A stretch of DNA of 64,000 nucleotides from Salinisphaera sp. G21_0 (GCF_017744115.1 NZ_JAGHQW010000023.1:31407-95406), one strand, 5' to 3'. Shown: positions 10,053 through 18,308, numbered from the stretch's first letter. Made by a program: numbers and translations. Notes: generated by a model from the sequence alone, not told the origin.

Positions 10053-11531
10053 ATGAATAACCTTGATGGCGGACACTTCAACAACACCTACTCAGGCTTG
10101 CCTGAATACTTTTATACAAGGCTGGACCCAACTCCCCTGGAGAACCCGAGACTCGTGGTCTACAGCCCATCAGCCGGCCAGCAGCTGAACCTTGAAGACA
10201 CCCGGGAAACCCGGGAAAAGCTGACATTGATCGGTTCCGGAAACCGTGCATGGCCCGGTTCAGAACCACTGGCCATGGTGTATTCCGGCCATCAGTTTGG
10301 TGCCTATAATCCCCAGCTGGGTGATGGCAGAGGGTTGTTATTGGGAGAGCTGGTCAATACCCGGGGAGAAAAGTGGGACCTGCATCTGAAAGGGGCCGGG
10401 CCAACCCCTTACTCCCGATTTGGTGATGGCAGAGCCGTTCTGCGCTCCTGTATCCGGGAATATCTCGCCTCAGAAGCGCTCCACCATCTGGGCATTCCGA
10501 CGACCCGCGCTTTGTGCGTGGTGACCAGTGATACACCGGTTTACCGGGAAACCAGGGAAGCGGGTTCAACATTACTCAGACTGGCCAGAAGCCATATCCG
10601 CTTTGGCCACTTTGAATATTTTTTTTACAACAAACGGTATGAAGCCTTAAAAGAGCTGGCTGATTACACCATTGAACACCACTTTCATGATCTTGAAGGA
10701 ATGAAAGCAGTGGCGGGCAGTGACAAAGGCTATCAGCTATTTTATGCAGAAGTCGTTCATCGTACCGCAACCTTAATTGCCCGGTGGCAGGCTGCAGGTT
10801 TTGCCCACGGCGTTATGAATACGGACAATATGAGCATTATCGGGGATACGTTTGATTATGGCCCCTATGGTTTTATGGACGATTTTAACTGGCACTACAT
10901 CTGCAACCACTCTGACCACTCCGGTCGCTATGCCTTCAGCCAACAACCCGACATTGGCTACTGGAACTGTGGCAGGCTTGGCCAGGCACTGGTTCCCCTG
11001 TTTGATGATATTGAGTTAATCCAGAAAGCGCTGGATCAATACCCACAAATCTACACCCAAACCTATACCCGCCTGATGCTCGATAAACTGGGGCTGTTGG
11101 CAGAAGAGGAGGAAGACGCAGAACTGGTTCGCGATCTCCTTCAGCTATTGCATGACAGTCACTGTGATTACACATTATTCTTCCGAACTCTCAGCAGCTT
11201 TCCTTCAGAACAACCCGTTAACCAGCTGGAGGCGTTAGTTAACCACCCATCACTTGCCCCCTGGCTGGATAGCTATAAGAAAAGGCTCAAGAGAAACCCT
11301 CTGGATGACCAGAACCGCCAGAAACGGATGAAACAGGTTAACCCGAAATACATTCTCAGAAACTATCTGGCACAACAGGCGATCGAAAAGGCAGAGAAAG
11401 GGGACTATCAGGAAATTGAAAACCTGATGAACGTACTGGTTTCGCCCTACGATGAGCACCCTGATTTTGAGCACTATGCAGAGCAACCACCTGAATGGGG
11501 CAAAAAACTGGAAGTCAGCTGCTCTTCCTGA
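10053..11531 (+). CDS. selO: Protein adenylyltransferase SelO (YdiU family)
   Basis: 492 residues from ATG 10053; the frame is open from 9990, but 10053 fits the family N-terminus (YFYTRLDPTPLENPRLV) and follows a GGGAG. SelO proteins are pseudokinases that transfer AMP from ATP to Ser/Thr/Tyr of proteins, linked to oxidative-stress responses. Hallmarks seen: YSGHQFGAYNPQLGDGRG, LKGAGPTPYSRFGDGRA with the ATP-binding Lys near residue 113, HGVMNTDNMSI, DYGPYGFMDD (metal-binding Asp), and the C-terminal VSCSS, where eukaryotic homologs carry selenocysteine. Length is normal for bacteria. A duplicate of its first ~45 codons lies at 7907-8105. Confidence 0.93.
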   Translation: MNNLDGGHFNNTYSGLPEYFYTRLDPTPLENPRLVVYSPSAGQQLNLEDTRETREKLTLIGSGNRAWPGSEPLAMVYSGHQFGAYNPQLGDGRGLLLGELVNTRGEKWDLHLKGAGPTPYSRFGDGRAVLRSCIREYLASEALHHLGIPTTRALCVVTSDTPVYRETREAGSTLLRLARSHIRFGHFEYFFYNKRYEALKELADYTIEHHFHDLEGMKAVAGSDKGYQLFYAEVVHRTATLIARWQAAGFAHGVMNTDNMSIIGDTFDYGPYGFMDDFNWHYICNHSDHSGRYAFSQQPDIGYWNCGRLGQALVPLFDDIELIQKALDQYPQIYTQTYTRLMLDKLGLLAEEEEDAELVRDLLQLLHDSHCDYTLFFRTLSSFPSEQPVNQLEALVNHPSLAPWLDSYKKRLKRNPLDDQNRQKRMKQVNPKYILRNYLAQQAIEKAEKGDYQEIENLMNVLVSPYDEHPDFEHYAEQPPEWGKKLEVSCSS

Positions 11532-11607
11532 AGGGAATGAATGTTTATCAGGTAGCTTTCCCGTTAAGATACCGTCAATCCATAGTAACTGAAGCAGTGA
11601 GATAACA

Positions 11608-11880
11608 ATGGCCAGAATGATTCAATGCGTCAAACTGAAAAAAGAAGCGGAAGGCCTCATGGTTCCGCCGCTACCCGGTCCAAAGGGTCAGTGGATCTTT
11701 GAGCATGTTTCCCAGGAAGCCTGGACTGAATGGCAGGCTCACCAGACCCGCCTGATCAATGAAAAGCATCTTAACCTGTTGGCACCTGAAGCCCGGCAGT
11801 ACCTTATGGAACAAATGGATAAATATTTCTCTGGCGAAGATATTGATGCCGCTGAAGGCTATGTGCCGGAAGATAACTAA
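11608..11880 (+). CDS. yggX: YggX, Fe(2+)-trafficking / oxidative damage protection protein
   Basis: 90 residues, full length. It matches the YggX family throughout: an N-terminal Cys strand ([13 protein letters not shown]), the central KEAWxxWQxHQTxLINEKxLN pattern (here [20 protein letters not shown]) and the C-terminal EGYVPED. The family protects FeS clusters from oxidation. In many gammaproteobacteria yggX directly follows mutY; here mutY is at 1-414, so the two are split by the autotransporter-selO block. A weak GTGAGAT lies upstream of the ATG. Confidence 0.93.
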   Translation: MARMIQCVKLKKEAEGLMVPPLPGPKGQWIFEHVSQEAWTEWQAHQTRLINEKHLNLLAPEARQYLMEQMDKYFSGEDIDAAEGYVPEDN

Positions 11881-12007
11881 CCTCCGGCTGGCTATTCTCA
11901 GCCAACCTCAGGGTCTGGCACGCCTCAAAGCTGATGGGAAAATATTTGATCATGTCTATTGTTCAGGTAACGATAGGCATTCTGCATACATTAAAGGTGA
12001 TGAAAGT

Positions 12008-12177
12008 CTAGCCCGGATATTTCATAAACTGCCCCGAATCTCGCGCAGGACTTTGTCGCTCTAAGGGATTTTGTGAGGGAGCACCGTACCGGGGAGTACG
12101 GTCGACTGAACAAAACTCCCTTAGAGCGGCAAAGGACAAGCGAGAGCGGGAGCACGTTTATGAAATATCCGGGCTAG
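12008..12177. repeat. 170-bp nested palindromic element (MITE-like)
   Basis: The ends are perfect 22-bp inverted repeats (12008-12029 and 12156-12177, core GCCCGGATATTTCATAAAC). Inside, GCTCTAAGGGA (near 12058) pairs with TCCCTTAGAGC (near 12117), and the centre has ACCGTAC/GTACGGT. The whole can fold into one long hairpin. It has no ORF and fills the yggX-restriction system gap. A flanking TA on each side could be a target duplication, but it is part of the palindrome, so this is undecided. Confidence 0.7.
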
Positions 12178-12190
12178 CAATTGCTGAGCT

Positions 12191-12868
12191 TCAATCATCA
12201 CTTTCATTAGAATCTGGCGATACTGACGAAAGCCTTTTTTCTGTGAGCCATTGCAGCCTGAGGGCTTGAGTATTCAACGTGTTCCGCAGCCCGTATGCTA
12301 CCTTTCTTTCACTAATGATGTGGGATAACTTCGCGATAGTTGCCGCCCTTCTGGCTATACGAAAATCAGGATGGCTCCTCAATTTGAAGACCTCATCAGA
12401 AATAACGACTTGTCGAAATGATTGTGGAATATCAATTTCGATCTTTGGTTGCGGGGGACTTTTCTCGTTCAAAACGGCGTGAAACCTGGATGTGTCAATG
12501 CTCTTTTTGTATACAGCATATTCAAGCGCATCTAAGTGCAAGCTCGCTGTTTTGCGTTCTTCTTTGGATAGAGTCGTGTATTGAGGAAGGGGCCACACTT
12601 CTATTTCGTAGACTTCCATTGGATCAAGAACTGACATGGCAACTGCATCAGTCCGCCTGTTTGTCAGATGTCTGCGAATTCGAGTGCGCAGACTTTCTTT
12701 GGTCTGCCCAATATAAATGGGTTCCCGCTCATAGTCGTAGAATGCATATACACCGAACTTGTAGTTGCCAACCTTTTGCCCTAAAAATTTTGAGTCGAAA
12801 AAAGCAGACAACTGTTTTCTCAGCTCTTCTGTTTCAAATGCACAAGCGGTTATACCGTAGTCAATCAT
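12191..12868 (-). CDS. GIY-YIG family nuclease, probable restriction endonuclease
   Basis: 225 residues from the ATG at 12868, which has a strong GGTGGAGG 6 bases upstream; an in-frame ATG 33 bases further up lacks one. GIY-YIG pattern: KFGVYAFYDYE (about 37-47) then PIYIGQTKESLRTRIRRHL (about 50-68), giving the paired GVY/YIG strands and the helix with catalytic Arg. The gene lies 55 bp downstream of a cytosine-5 methyltransferase on the same strand, so it is most simply the endonuclease of a type II system (GIY-YIG restriction enzymes such as Eco29kI are known). The rest is not similar to any enzyme I recognise, and the target is unknown. A DNA-repair role is less likely given the partner. 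Confidence 0.75.
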   Translation of the reverse strand: MIDYGITACAFETEELRKQLSAFFDSKFLGQKVGNYKFGVYAFYDYEREPIYIGQTKESLRTRIRRHLTNRRTDAVAMSVLDPMEVYEIEVWPLPQYTTLSKEERKTASLHLDALEYAVYKKSIDTSRFHAVLNEKSPPQPKIEIDIPQSFRQVVISDEVFKLRSHPDFRIARRAATIAKLSHIISERKVAYGLRNTLNTQALRLQWLTEKRLSSVSPDSNESDD

Positions 12869-12923
12869 ATAGCCTCCACCCTTCTGAAGGCTATTAAACA
12901 TTATCGACAGAAAGAGTTCAGCT

Positions 12924-14063
12924 CTATTTTTTTATGAGGGGGTAGAGCAAATGCTCTGCAAGATGTCGTACAACAGGAACCACAACGGCATCACCCATGG
13001 CCTTATATCCTTGATTATAAGTACCTGGTATCTGGTATTTGGGGGCACCCATTAGTTGAGCAGCTTCTTTCACAGTCAGAAGGCGAGTTCCAAACTTACC
13101 ATTACGATATATAACGAGTTGCTGCCTGCTGCTACCTCCAGTTGGGGTTCGCAGGCAGCCTGCAAGGCCGTCCGTTCTGACCTCTAACACCTGCTGACCA
13201 TTCCTGATTCGCTTATATCCCGGGAAGACTCTCTGACCTTTTTTTACAGCGGCTTCAAGCTTATCAAAATGGCTTTTGGGAATAAGGCTGAGGTGGTGAT
13301 TGACGGTTTCCTCAGAGTCGAAGGGCGCATCCAGCTCAATGATTTTCTCTAGTGGGTGCATTGGTGTAGATGGAGCGGGAATGTTCCACCATGTCCAATC
13401 AGTTGCTTTGGAAGCAATGGCCTGAATAGCTTTGGGGTGAGCCCATGTTGGTGAGTCAGTAGTAAAACCGGATATATCAGTACTCTTTCTCACGGCAATG
13501 ACAAATATCCGCGGGCGAGACTGAGGTACCCAATGCACAGCATCTATTAGGACAGCTCCAACATTGTACTGCCTTTCAAGTAAAGCATTATGAAGAGCGA
13601 GGTAGTTTTCACCATTCTTACCTGATACCAGGCCTCTGACATTCTCAGCAACTAATACGGCTGGAGCTTCTCTCATCTCATCGAGAATGCGTAGCCACTG
13701 CCAAACCATTCCGCTGCGAGAACTGGTTATTCCACCCATATTTCCAGCAAGGGAAAGGTCTTGGCAAGGGAAGCTTGCCCAAGACAAGGAGTGTCGGGGA
13801 AGTTTGTCACCCTTGATGTTTTCGATTGAGTCAAGAGTAAAGATTTCAGGCGAGTGGTTTGCTGCAAAAACAGCCTTCTTTTTGGCGCAAATATCGTTGG
13901 CCCATACAGAGTCAAAGAAATCTTTTAGCCCTTCAGTGGCAAGTCCACTTCCCGCAAAAAAATCAGCACTGGCTGGTTTTTTGGATATGGCAGAGACATC
14001 CGGATCAGTGGCTGACCGGTGGGATTCATCTCCGATTTCTGCAGTAAGGACTTGGTTCAGCAT
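12924..14063 (-). CDS. DNA (cytosine-5) methyltransferase
   Basis: 379 residues with C5-methylase motifs in standard order: motif I FFAGSGLATEGL (35-46), motif IV with the nucleophile in SFPCQDLSLAG (Cys100), motif VI ENVRGL (140-145), motif VIII QSRPRIFVIAV, a target-recognition stretch around 200-310, motif IX-like region GCLRTPTGGSS and motif X NQGYKAMGDAVVVPVV. It uses S-adenosylmethionine to methylate the C5 of cytosine and would protect the chromosome from the GIY-YIG nuclease just downstream. The RBS before the ATG is weak. Confidence 0.93.
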   Translation of the reverse strand: MLNQVLTAEIGDESHRSATDPDVSAISKKPASADFFAGSGLATEGLKDFFDSVWANDICAKKKAVFAANHSPEIFTLDSIENIKGDKLPRHSLSWASFPCQDLSLAGNMGGITSSRSGMVWQWLRILDEMREAPAVLVAENVRGLVSGKNGENYLALHNALLERQYNVGAVLIDAVHWVPQSRPRIFVIAVRKSTDISGFTTDSPTWAHPKAIQAIASKATDWTWWNIPAPSTPMHPLEKIIELDAPFDSEETVNHHLSLIPKSHFDKLEAAVKKGQRVFPGYKRIRNGQQVLEVRTDGLAGCLRTPTGGSSRQQLVIYRNGKFGTRLLTVKEAAQLMGAPKYQIPGTYNQGYKAMGDAVVVPVVRHLAEHLLYPLIKK

Positions 14064-14368
14064 CTTGGTAATATCAAGTTTTGGACAACGTGGCTCTCGT
14101 TAAGGCAGTCTATTCTCGGACTCTTAGAGTTTGCACCCTTTTTTGAATAGATTCTATCCGATATGTGCTGGCTAAGTGGAAGAAGAATGTCGGAGAAGTA
14201 CTCCAGGACCGTATAAACTTCTATTACATCCCTAACGCCTGTCACTGCAAGACCATCAAATACATCGTAACGCAGGAAAGGGTAAGGGGGATGGTATAGC
14301 CCCAAAGAAGAGACTGTGAGCAGGACACACATCTAAAAACACTCCGTCGTATAATACGACTTTTCAAC
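14064..14368. other. Gene-free stretch upstream of the methyltransferase
   Basis: No convincing gene. A minus-strand frame of about 90 codons (14057-14332) overlaps the methyltransferase start and shows no recognisable motif. The stretch must hold the promoter of the restriction-modification pair, but no clear -35/-10 pair was identified. Confidence 0.4.
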
Positions 14369-14404
14369 AAAAAAAGCCCCGAAACAAAAATGCTTCAGGG
14401 CCTT
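14369..14404 (-). terminator. Terminator of the tRNA-Phe operon
   Basis: On the minus strand GCCCTGAA and TTCGGGGC (8 bp, one T-G) form a stem followed by TTTTTTT, just downstream of the two tRNA genes. Confidence 0.8.
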
Positions 14405-14411
14405 TATATAA

Positions 14412-14487
14412 TGGTGCCTAGGGGCGGAATCGAACCACCGACACGCGGATTTTCAATCCGCTGCTCTACCAACTGAGCTACCCAGGC
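14412..14487 (-). tRNA. tRNA-Phe (GAA), downstream copy
   Basis: 76 bases including encoded CCA. Acceptor GCCTGGG pairs with CCTAGGC, discriminator A, D-arm AGCTCAGTTGGTAGAGC, anticodon arm GCGGATTGAAAATCCGC with anticodon GAA, and T-arm GTGGTTCGATTCCGC. The sequence equals the second copy 37 bp upstream on the same strand. Confidence 0.96.
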
Positions 14488-14523
14488 TAAATTTTGGCAC
14501 ATATATCATTTATCATTTAAGCA

Positions 14524-14599
14524 TGGTGCCTAGGGGCGGAATCGAACCACCGACACGCGGATTTTCAATCCGCTGCTCTACCAACTGAGCTACCCAGGC
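14524..14599 (-). tRNA. tRNA-Phe (GAA), upstream copy
   Basis: 76 bases, identical to the copy at 14412-14487, CCA encoded, anticodon GAA in GCGGATTGAAAATCCGC. The two genes are transcribed together from the promoter at 14632-14661 and end at the terminator at 14369-14404. Confidence 0.96.
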
Positions 14600-14631
14600 G
14601 CTGTTCAAACAACGAAACGATGTGCGAGGCG

Positions 14632-14661
14632 TATTAAACGGATTTCACCCTGGAGAGTCAA
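14632..14661 (-). promoter_or_regulatory. Sigma-70-type promoter of the tRNA-Phe pair
   Basis: On the minus strand TTGACT (14656-14661) and TTAATA (14632-14637) are 18 bp apart and followed by a GC-rich CGCCTCGCAC. A GC-rich discriminator is typical of stringently controlled stable-RNA promoters. Confidence 0.65.
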
Positions 14662-14760
14662 GTCATATATAAATTTTTATGGCCAGTCGGTGAGTATGCA
14701 AGCCGGGGATCATCAACCCGTCGTTTATTAACCTTGTACATTTCTCTATTTATACCAGCT

Positions 14761-15729
14761 TCAATATCCGCCATGCAGTTGATCCCAAACTTCCTGGTCC
14801 CGCTCGGCAGTCCAGATTCTCGGCCAGTCAATACCATCCAACTCATCCCAGAGGCGCTGAACATCAAATGGCAAACAGTGCTCAAAAATGGGCCAGTTAC
14901 CGTACCGGGGGGCCAGGCTTTTATGGGATGCGGCAAAGGCTTCGGTTAACGTTCCCCTGTTTTTATAAACGGCCCCTACCTGATCAATCAGAGTCTTGAG
15001 GAAAGTGCGGCTTTGTTCGATAGCGGCATCAACATGATCACGACCATGCACAACTGCACCCCGGCCACCAACCAACGTCTCAGCACCGTAAGCCTTTACC
15101 TTGTCCAACGTGGTGGTGGACCAGTCAACATGGAAAGCATCACCGGTATAAAGTGCAGCCCGGGCCTCAACAAGATCTCCGGCAAACAGAATGTTATGCC
15201 GGGGCAGCCAGGCACAGATATCCCCGGCGGTATGACCCCGTCCACAGTATTCAAGCACCAGGCTTCCCCGAAGCCCACCCAGCGGGATTTCCAATCGATC
15301 ATTAAACACAATATCAGGATGGGTCAGCCCCCGGATTCCTTCGGGTGCCCGGAATAGTCTGGGCATTCGACGAAACTCACTGTCCCAGTCCTCCATACCA
15401 CGCTCTTCAATCAGGAACCGGGTGTTCTCATGGGCAATAATCGATTCGGCTGAGAAGGCGGCTGCACCGAGTACGCGCACTGCATGGTAGTGAGACAAAA
15501 CCAGATACTTAACAGGCTTCGTTGTATGCCTTCTGAGTTCCCGTAACCAGTCAGACGCTGCCCTTGGTGTTGCCCGAGCCTCAAAAGCAATAAGGAAGTC
15601 TTCTGCCTCAATGGCCCCGACATTAGGATCCCCCTCAGCGGTAAAGGCATAAACACCATCTGCCAGAACTTCAAGCGTCTCTTTTTTGGGCTCCAGATCT
15701 GCTGATGATGCAAACGCTTTTATGGTCAT
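14761..15729 (-). CDS. MBL-fold metallo-hydrolase
   Basis: 322 residues with the metallo-beta-lactamase strand order: YLVLSHYHAVRVLGA (His80, His82), CGRGHTAGD (His166, Asp170) and ILFAGDLVE (Asp185). The usual HxHxDH motif is incomplete: after His-Tyr-His comes Ala-Val-Arg, so the Asp/His ligands of the second metal site are missing. The enzyme may use one metal or different ligands. No signal peptide. Substrate unknown; the gene stands alone between the tRNA genes and the serpin. Confidence 0.8.
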   Translation of the reverse strand: MTIKAFASSADLEPKKETLEVLADGVYAFTAEGDPNVGAIEAEDFLIAFEARATPRAASDWLRELRRHTTKPVKYLVLSHYHAVRVLGAAAFSAESIIAHENTRFLIEERGMEDWDSEFRRMPRLFRAPEGIRGLTHPDIVFNDRLEIPLGGLRGSLVLEYCGRGHTAGDICAWLPRHNILFAGDLVEARAALYTGDAFHVDWSTTTLDKVKAYGAETLVGGRGAVVHGRDHVDAAIEQSRTFLKTLIDQVGAVYKNRGTLTEAFAASHKSLAPRYGNWPIFEHCLPFDVQRLWDELDGIDWPRIWTAERDQEVWDQLHGGY

Positions 15730-15984
15730 CCTGTTAAGCCTTCGATTTCAGAAATGACTTTTCCTGAAAGAATAGTAAGTAAATCATTTGGAGATCACTA
15801 TAGCCAAATAAAATCAACAACAACAATCTATATTGCAGTAATAACAATGACACTTAATTATTCAAACAATAATTTACATAATAAAAATACCTCCTATCAT
15901 TTAACCGGTCAGAACTTGCCATTTTGAATGCGAATAATGCGCAGGATCAGATATTAAATATTACGATTGGAGGTTTGAATATAC

Positions 15985-17136
15985 ATGAATAATTTACCCT
16001 CTAGTGACTATTCCAGATTTTCACCAAATACGATCAGTGACAACAGTGATTTACTCTTCCCTCAATCCTCAACACAGTCGGCTGATTCCTCAGATTCTGG
16101 TACATCATTAGCACAAAATGTCCAACCCTATTTGAAGGGTCTTGGCGATGACGTACAGGAATTTGTTAGAGAATTAACATTACTCGAACGATCAATTAAC
16201 ATTGTCACCTCACCTGCTCTGGTCACAACATCAGAGGCGATGACTATTAATTTAAAGAATATGGCTTACTCTTCAGGGGATACTGGTGAGCCTCATCAAG
16301 CTCGACCATTGATCAAAAGCACCAAAGAAGGCATACATGTCATTTCAAAAAGACCAAAGATTGATGGAATTCTGAGACAATCCCAGATTCCTCATACAAC
16401 CAGTGAAGCTTTATTTCACAAGGGACCTGAACAGGCCACGGCAGAGCTCAATGAGCAAATAACAAAAGACACCCAGGGCCTGATTACTGATTTTCTGAAA
16501 GCAAAAGACCTGGATAATCCAGACATGGCGTTTCAACTGGTCACCTGGTTATTGCAACAGGTTTCATGGCGGTTTCCTTTTAGAGTGATGAACGAAAAAG
16601 AGAGTTCAGAAATGACATGGGAAAATGCAGCCCACTCAGAAATACAGTGGATGGAAAGTGGAAGTGTACAACCCATTAAGCACATAAAAAATAAAGATTA
16701 TGACTTTGTCGCTGTTCCTGTTATGGAATCGGGCATGAAAGCGGTGTTTGTTTTACCGCCAGAAGGGGAAACGAATCCCGGTAGTGAAGATCTCAACCAG
16801 GTTTTGTCAAGTGGACTCACCACTATCCTGGGCAAATCCGGAAGTAAACACGCGGTGCTAACGCTGCCCAAGTTCAAGTTCAATTATCAATTTACAAAAA
16901 TATGTGAAGAGGCTGAAGCCAAGGGTAAACATATAGCAGCATTGGACGTTGATGAAAATGGAGCGACGGTAGCTGCTGCGTCATCTATACTCTCATACGA
17001 TTTACATATACCTCCTGAAAAACTTCTTCGCTTTAAATTTGACCATTCATTCTACCTGGCAATAATTAACCATAAAAATCCCAACGACCCAAGGGTTATT
17101 GGCATGGCCCAGATTAATCATCCCGGAAAGAGCTAA
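15985..17136 (+). CDS. Serpin-family protease inhibitor
   Basis: 383 residues. After a Ser-rich N-terminus (1-45) the serpin scaffold is recognisable: INIVTSPALVTTSEAMTINL (71-90, cf. NIVFSP-type helix), a region like the conserved LVNAIYFKGxW segment (LVTWLLQQVSWRFPF, 185-199), the VLTLPKFKFNYQ strand (291-302), the reactive-loop hinge DVDENGATVAAASS (321-334) and the C-terminal FDHSFYLAIINH (352-363). Small residues in the hinge suggest an inhibitory serpin; counting 16 residues from Glu324 puts P1 at about Leu340, hinting at chymotrypsin/elastase-like targets (inference). No classical signal peptide, so export, if any, must use another route. A GGAGGT lies upstream of the ATG. Bacterial serpins are uncommon and often face host proteases. 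Confidence 0.85.
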   Translation: MNNLPSSDYSRFSPNTISDNSDLLFPQSSTQSADSSDSGTSLAQNVQPYLKGLGDDVQEFVRELTLLERSINIVTSPALVTTSEAMTINLKNMAYSSGDTGEPHQARPLIKSTKEGIHVISKRPKIDGILRQSQIPHTTSEALFHKGPEQATAELNEQITKDTQGLITDFLKAKDLDNPDMAFQLVTWLLQQVSWRFPFRVMNEKESSEMTWENAAHSEIQWMESGSVQPIKHIKNKDYDFVAVPVMESGMKAVFVLPPEGETNPGSEDLNQVLSSGLTTILGKSGSKHAVLTLPKFKFNYQFTKICEEAEAKGKHIAALDVDENGATVAAASSILSYDLHIPPEKLLRFKFDHSFYLAIINHKNPNDPRVIGMAQINHPGKS

Positions 17137-17183
17137 TTAACCTTTTTTACTTCTTGCTGCCGCGTTCCCAACTGGCAGTAAGA

Positions 17184-17349
17184 ACTAAGATAATCAGCAA
17201 AGCGCTTACTCTCCCCTTTGGGAAGTTAAAGATGGAACCACGAAGGACACAATGAAGAGATTTTCTTTTCCTTTGTGCTCTTCGTGTCCTTCGTGGTTCC
17301 ATCCGACACCCATTGAAAATCCAGGTTTAACTTAATGTCCACCCTAAGA
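17184..17349. repeat. MITE copy 1 (inverted relative to copy at 24431)
   Basis: Core palindrome GATGGAACCACGAAGGACAC (17231-17250) against its complement at 17284-17303. The outer right end CTTAATGTCCACCCTAAGA (17331-17349) is the inverted form of the left end of the copy at 24431. The left end is degenerate, so its boundary is approximate. The element and flanks fill the serpin-eutN gap; nothing else is seen between 17137 and 17530. Confidence 0.8.
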
Positions 17350-17530
17350 ACGACCATTCATCACAGATAAGGTATGCCCCCCACACGCACCCTCAAAAAC
17401 TGCCCAAATATTGATCCAGGTTAATTTTCTGATGCCTGGAAAACTGACTTTCGTCAATTGGACTTTCCAACCCCTGTATTAATGTTCCCCGTTGAAATTT
17501 CGAGCCCAACCATTTCCGGGAGTATGGCAA

Positions 17531-17791
17531 GTGCTGATTGGCAAGGTAACTGGCAACATCTGGGCCACCCGCAAGAAGGATGGTCTCAGTGGCTTCAAAT
17601 TAATGATCGTTGAGCTGATCAATCCCTGCGAGCAGGAAATCGGCCAGTCACTGGTGGCCGTTGATACCGTTGGTGCCGGCATAGGTGACCTCGTCCTGGT
17701 CGCCAGAGGTGGTGCTGCCCGAAAAGCCATACACCCTTGCGAAGGCCCGGTTGACGCAGCGACTGTTGGCAATATGGAGGTGAGCCAGTGA
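17531..17791 (+). CDS. eutN: EutN/CcmL-type microcompartment vertex protein (orphan)
   Basis: 86 residues from GTG 17531, preceded by GGGAG at good spacing; a longer frame to 17492 has no RBS and adds residues foreign to the family. MLIGKVTGNIWATRK, LKLMIVE, LVAVDTVGAGIGDLVLVARG and GPVDAATVG are the conserved blocks of EutN/CcmL pentamers that cap bacterial microcompartment vertices. It appears complete, but no other shell gene adjoins it; eutH and eutB/BMC fragments lie 18-21 kb away. It is probably a leftover of a dispersed eut operon and of doubtful use alone. Confidence 0.88.
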   Translation: MLIGKVTGNIWATRKKDGLSGFKLMIVELINPCEQEIGQSLVAVDTVGAGIGDLVLVARGGAARKAIHPCEGPVDAATVGNMEVSQ

Positions 17792-17942
17792 GCCTCCTGA
17801 TTACCCGACAAAACCTGCACGACTTCGTTTCTGATTGATTTCCCCCATGATCCGTGAGATATACCTACTCGTAGAAATAGAAAAGTTTTAAACCTTGATA
17901 CTATCAGGTTTAAAAAACATAAAAGTACGATGAGGTACTCCC

Positions 17943-18281
17943 ATGTCTGAAAAATCATTCGATTCTGAAAAGCGTGGCCCCACCCGGCGTCGGTTTTTAC
18001 AACTGGCCGCAGCATCCGCGCTTATTCCCCTTCTAAATATTCCCAGCCGCCAGGCACGGGCTGATGCGCTCCCCCCACTGGATGAGTCCAACCCTACCGC
18101 AATAGGTCTCTCCTATAAGAAGACACAGGCAGATGCTAAATCCATAGATGGCTACCAGGAAGGACGAAAGTGTGAGAATTGCGCTCTCTATACCCCGGAT
18201 AACCAGGGTTGCAGGCTTTTTCCGGCAAACTCCGTAGAGCCGGAAGGATGGTGCAAGGCCTGGGTGCCAAAACCTGCCTGA
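17943..18281 (+). CDS. High-potential iron-sulfur protein (HiPIP), Tat-exported
   Basis: 112 residues. The N-terminus has a twin-arginine signal (TRRRFLQ, residues 14-20) followed by a hydrophobic segment and a likely cleavage site after QARA (about 40). The mature part carries four Cys in the HiPIP pattern: CENC (77, 80), GC (90) and GWC (104), which bind one 4Fe-4S cluster for periplasmic electron transfer. Followed by a hairpin at 18309-18343. Its redox partner cannot be told from the neighbours. Confidence 0.92.
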   Translation: MSEKSFDSEKRGPTRRRFLQLAAASALIPLLNIPSRQARADALPPLDESNPTAIGLSYKKTQADAKSIDGYQEGRKCENCALYTPDNQGCRLFPANSVEPEGWCKAWVPKPA

Positions 18282-18308
18282 TGGATTAGTAAAGAACATC
18301 ACGAATAC

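Larger units (their letters stand above)
8106..10194. repeat. Ancient tandem duplication, second unit
   Basis: Second copy of the autotransporter-tail / cysteine-protease-like gene / selO-head block. The barrel part has decayed by an internal deletion, while the 507-residue gene stays open and the selO head is joined to the complete selO. The barrel tail sits 2237 bp from its match in unit one and the selO head 2083 bp, showing indels after duplication. Confidence 0.8.

Noticed and set aside
12418..12897. 159-codon plus-strand frame
   Set aside because: Antisense to the GIY-YIG nuclease gene, whose motifs and RBS are clear.
14057..14332. 91-codon minus-strand frame upstream of the methyltransferase
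   Set aside because: It overlaps the methyltransferase start, has no RBS and shows no recognisable motif such as a C-protein helix-turn-helix.
17479..18015. 178-codon minus-strand frame
   Set aside because: Antisense to eutN and the HiPIP leader, with no motif; eutN and HiPIP are well supported.
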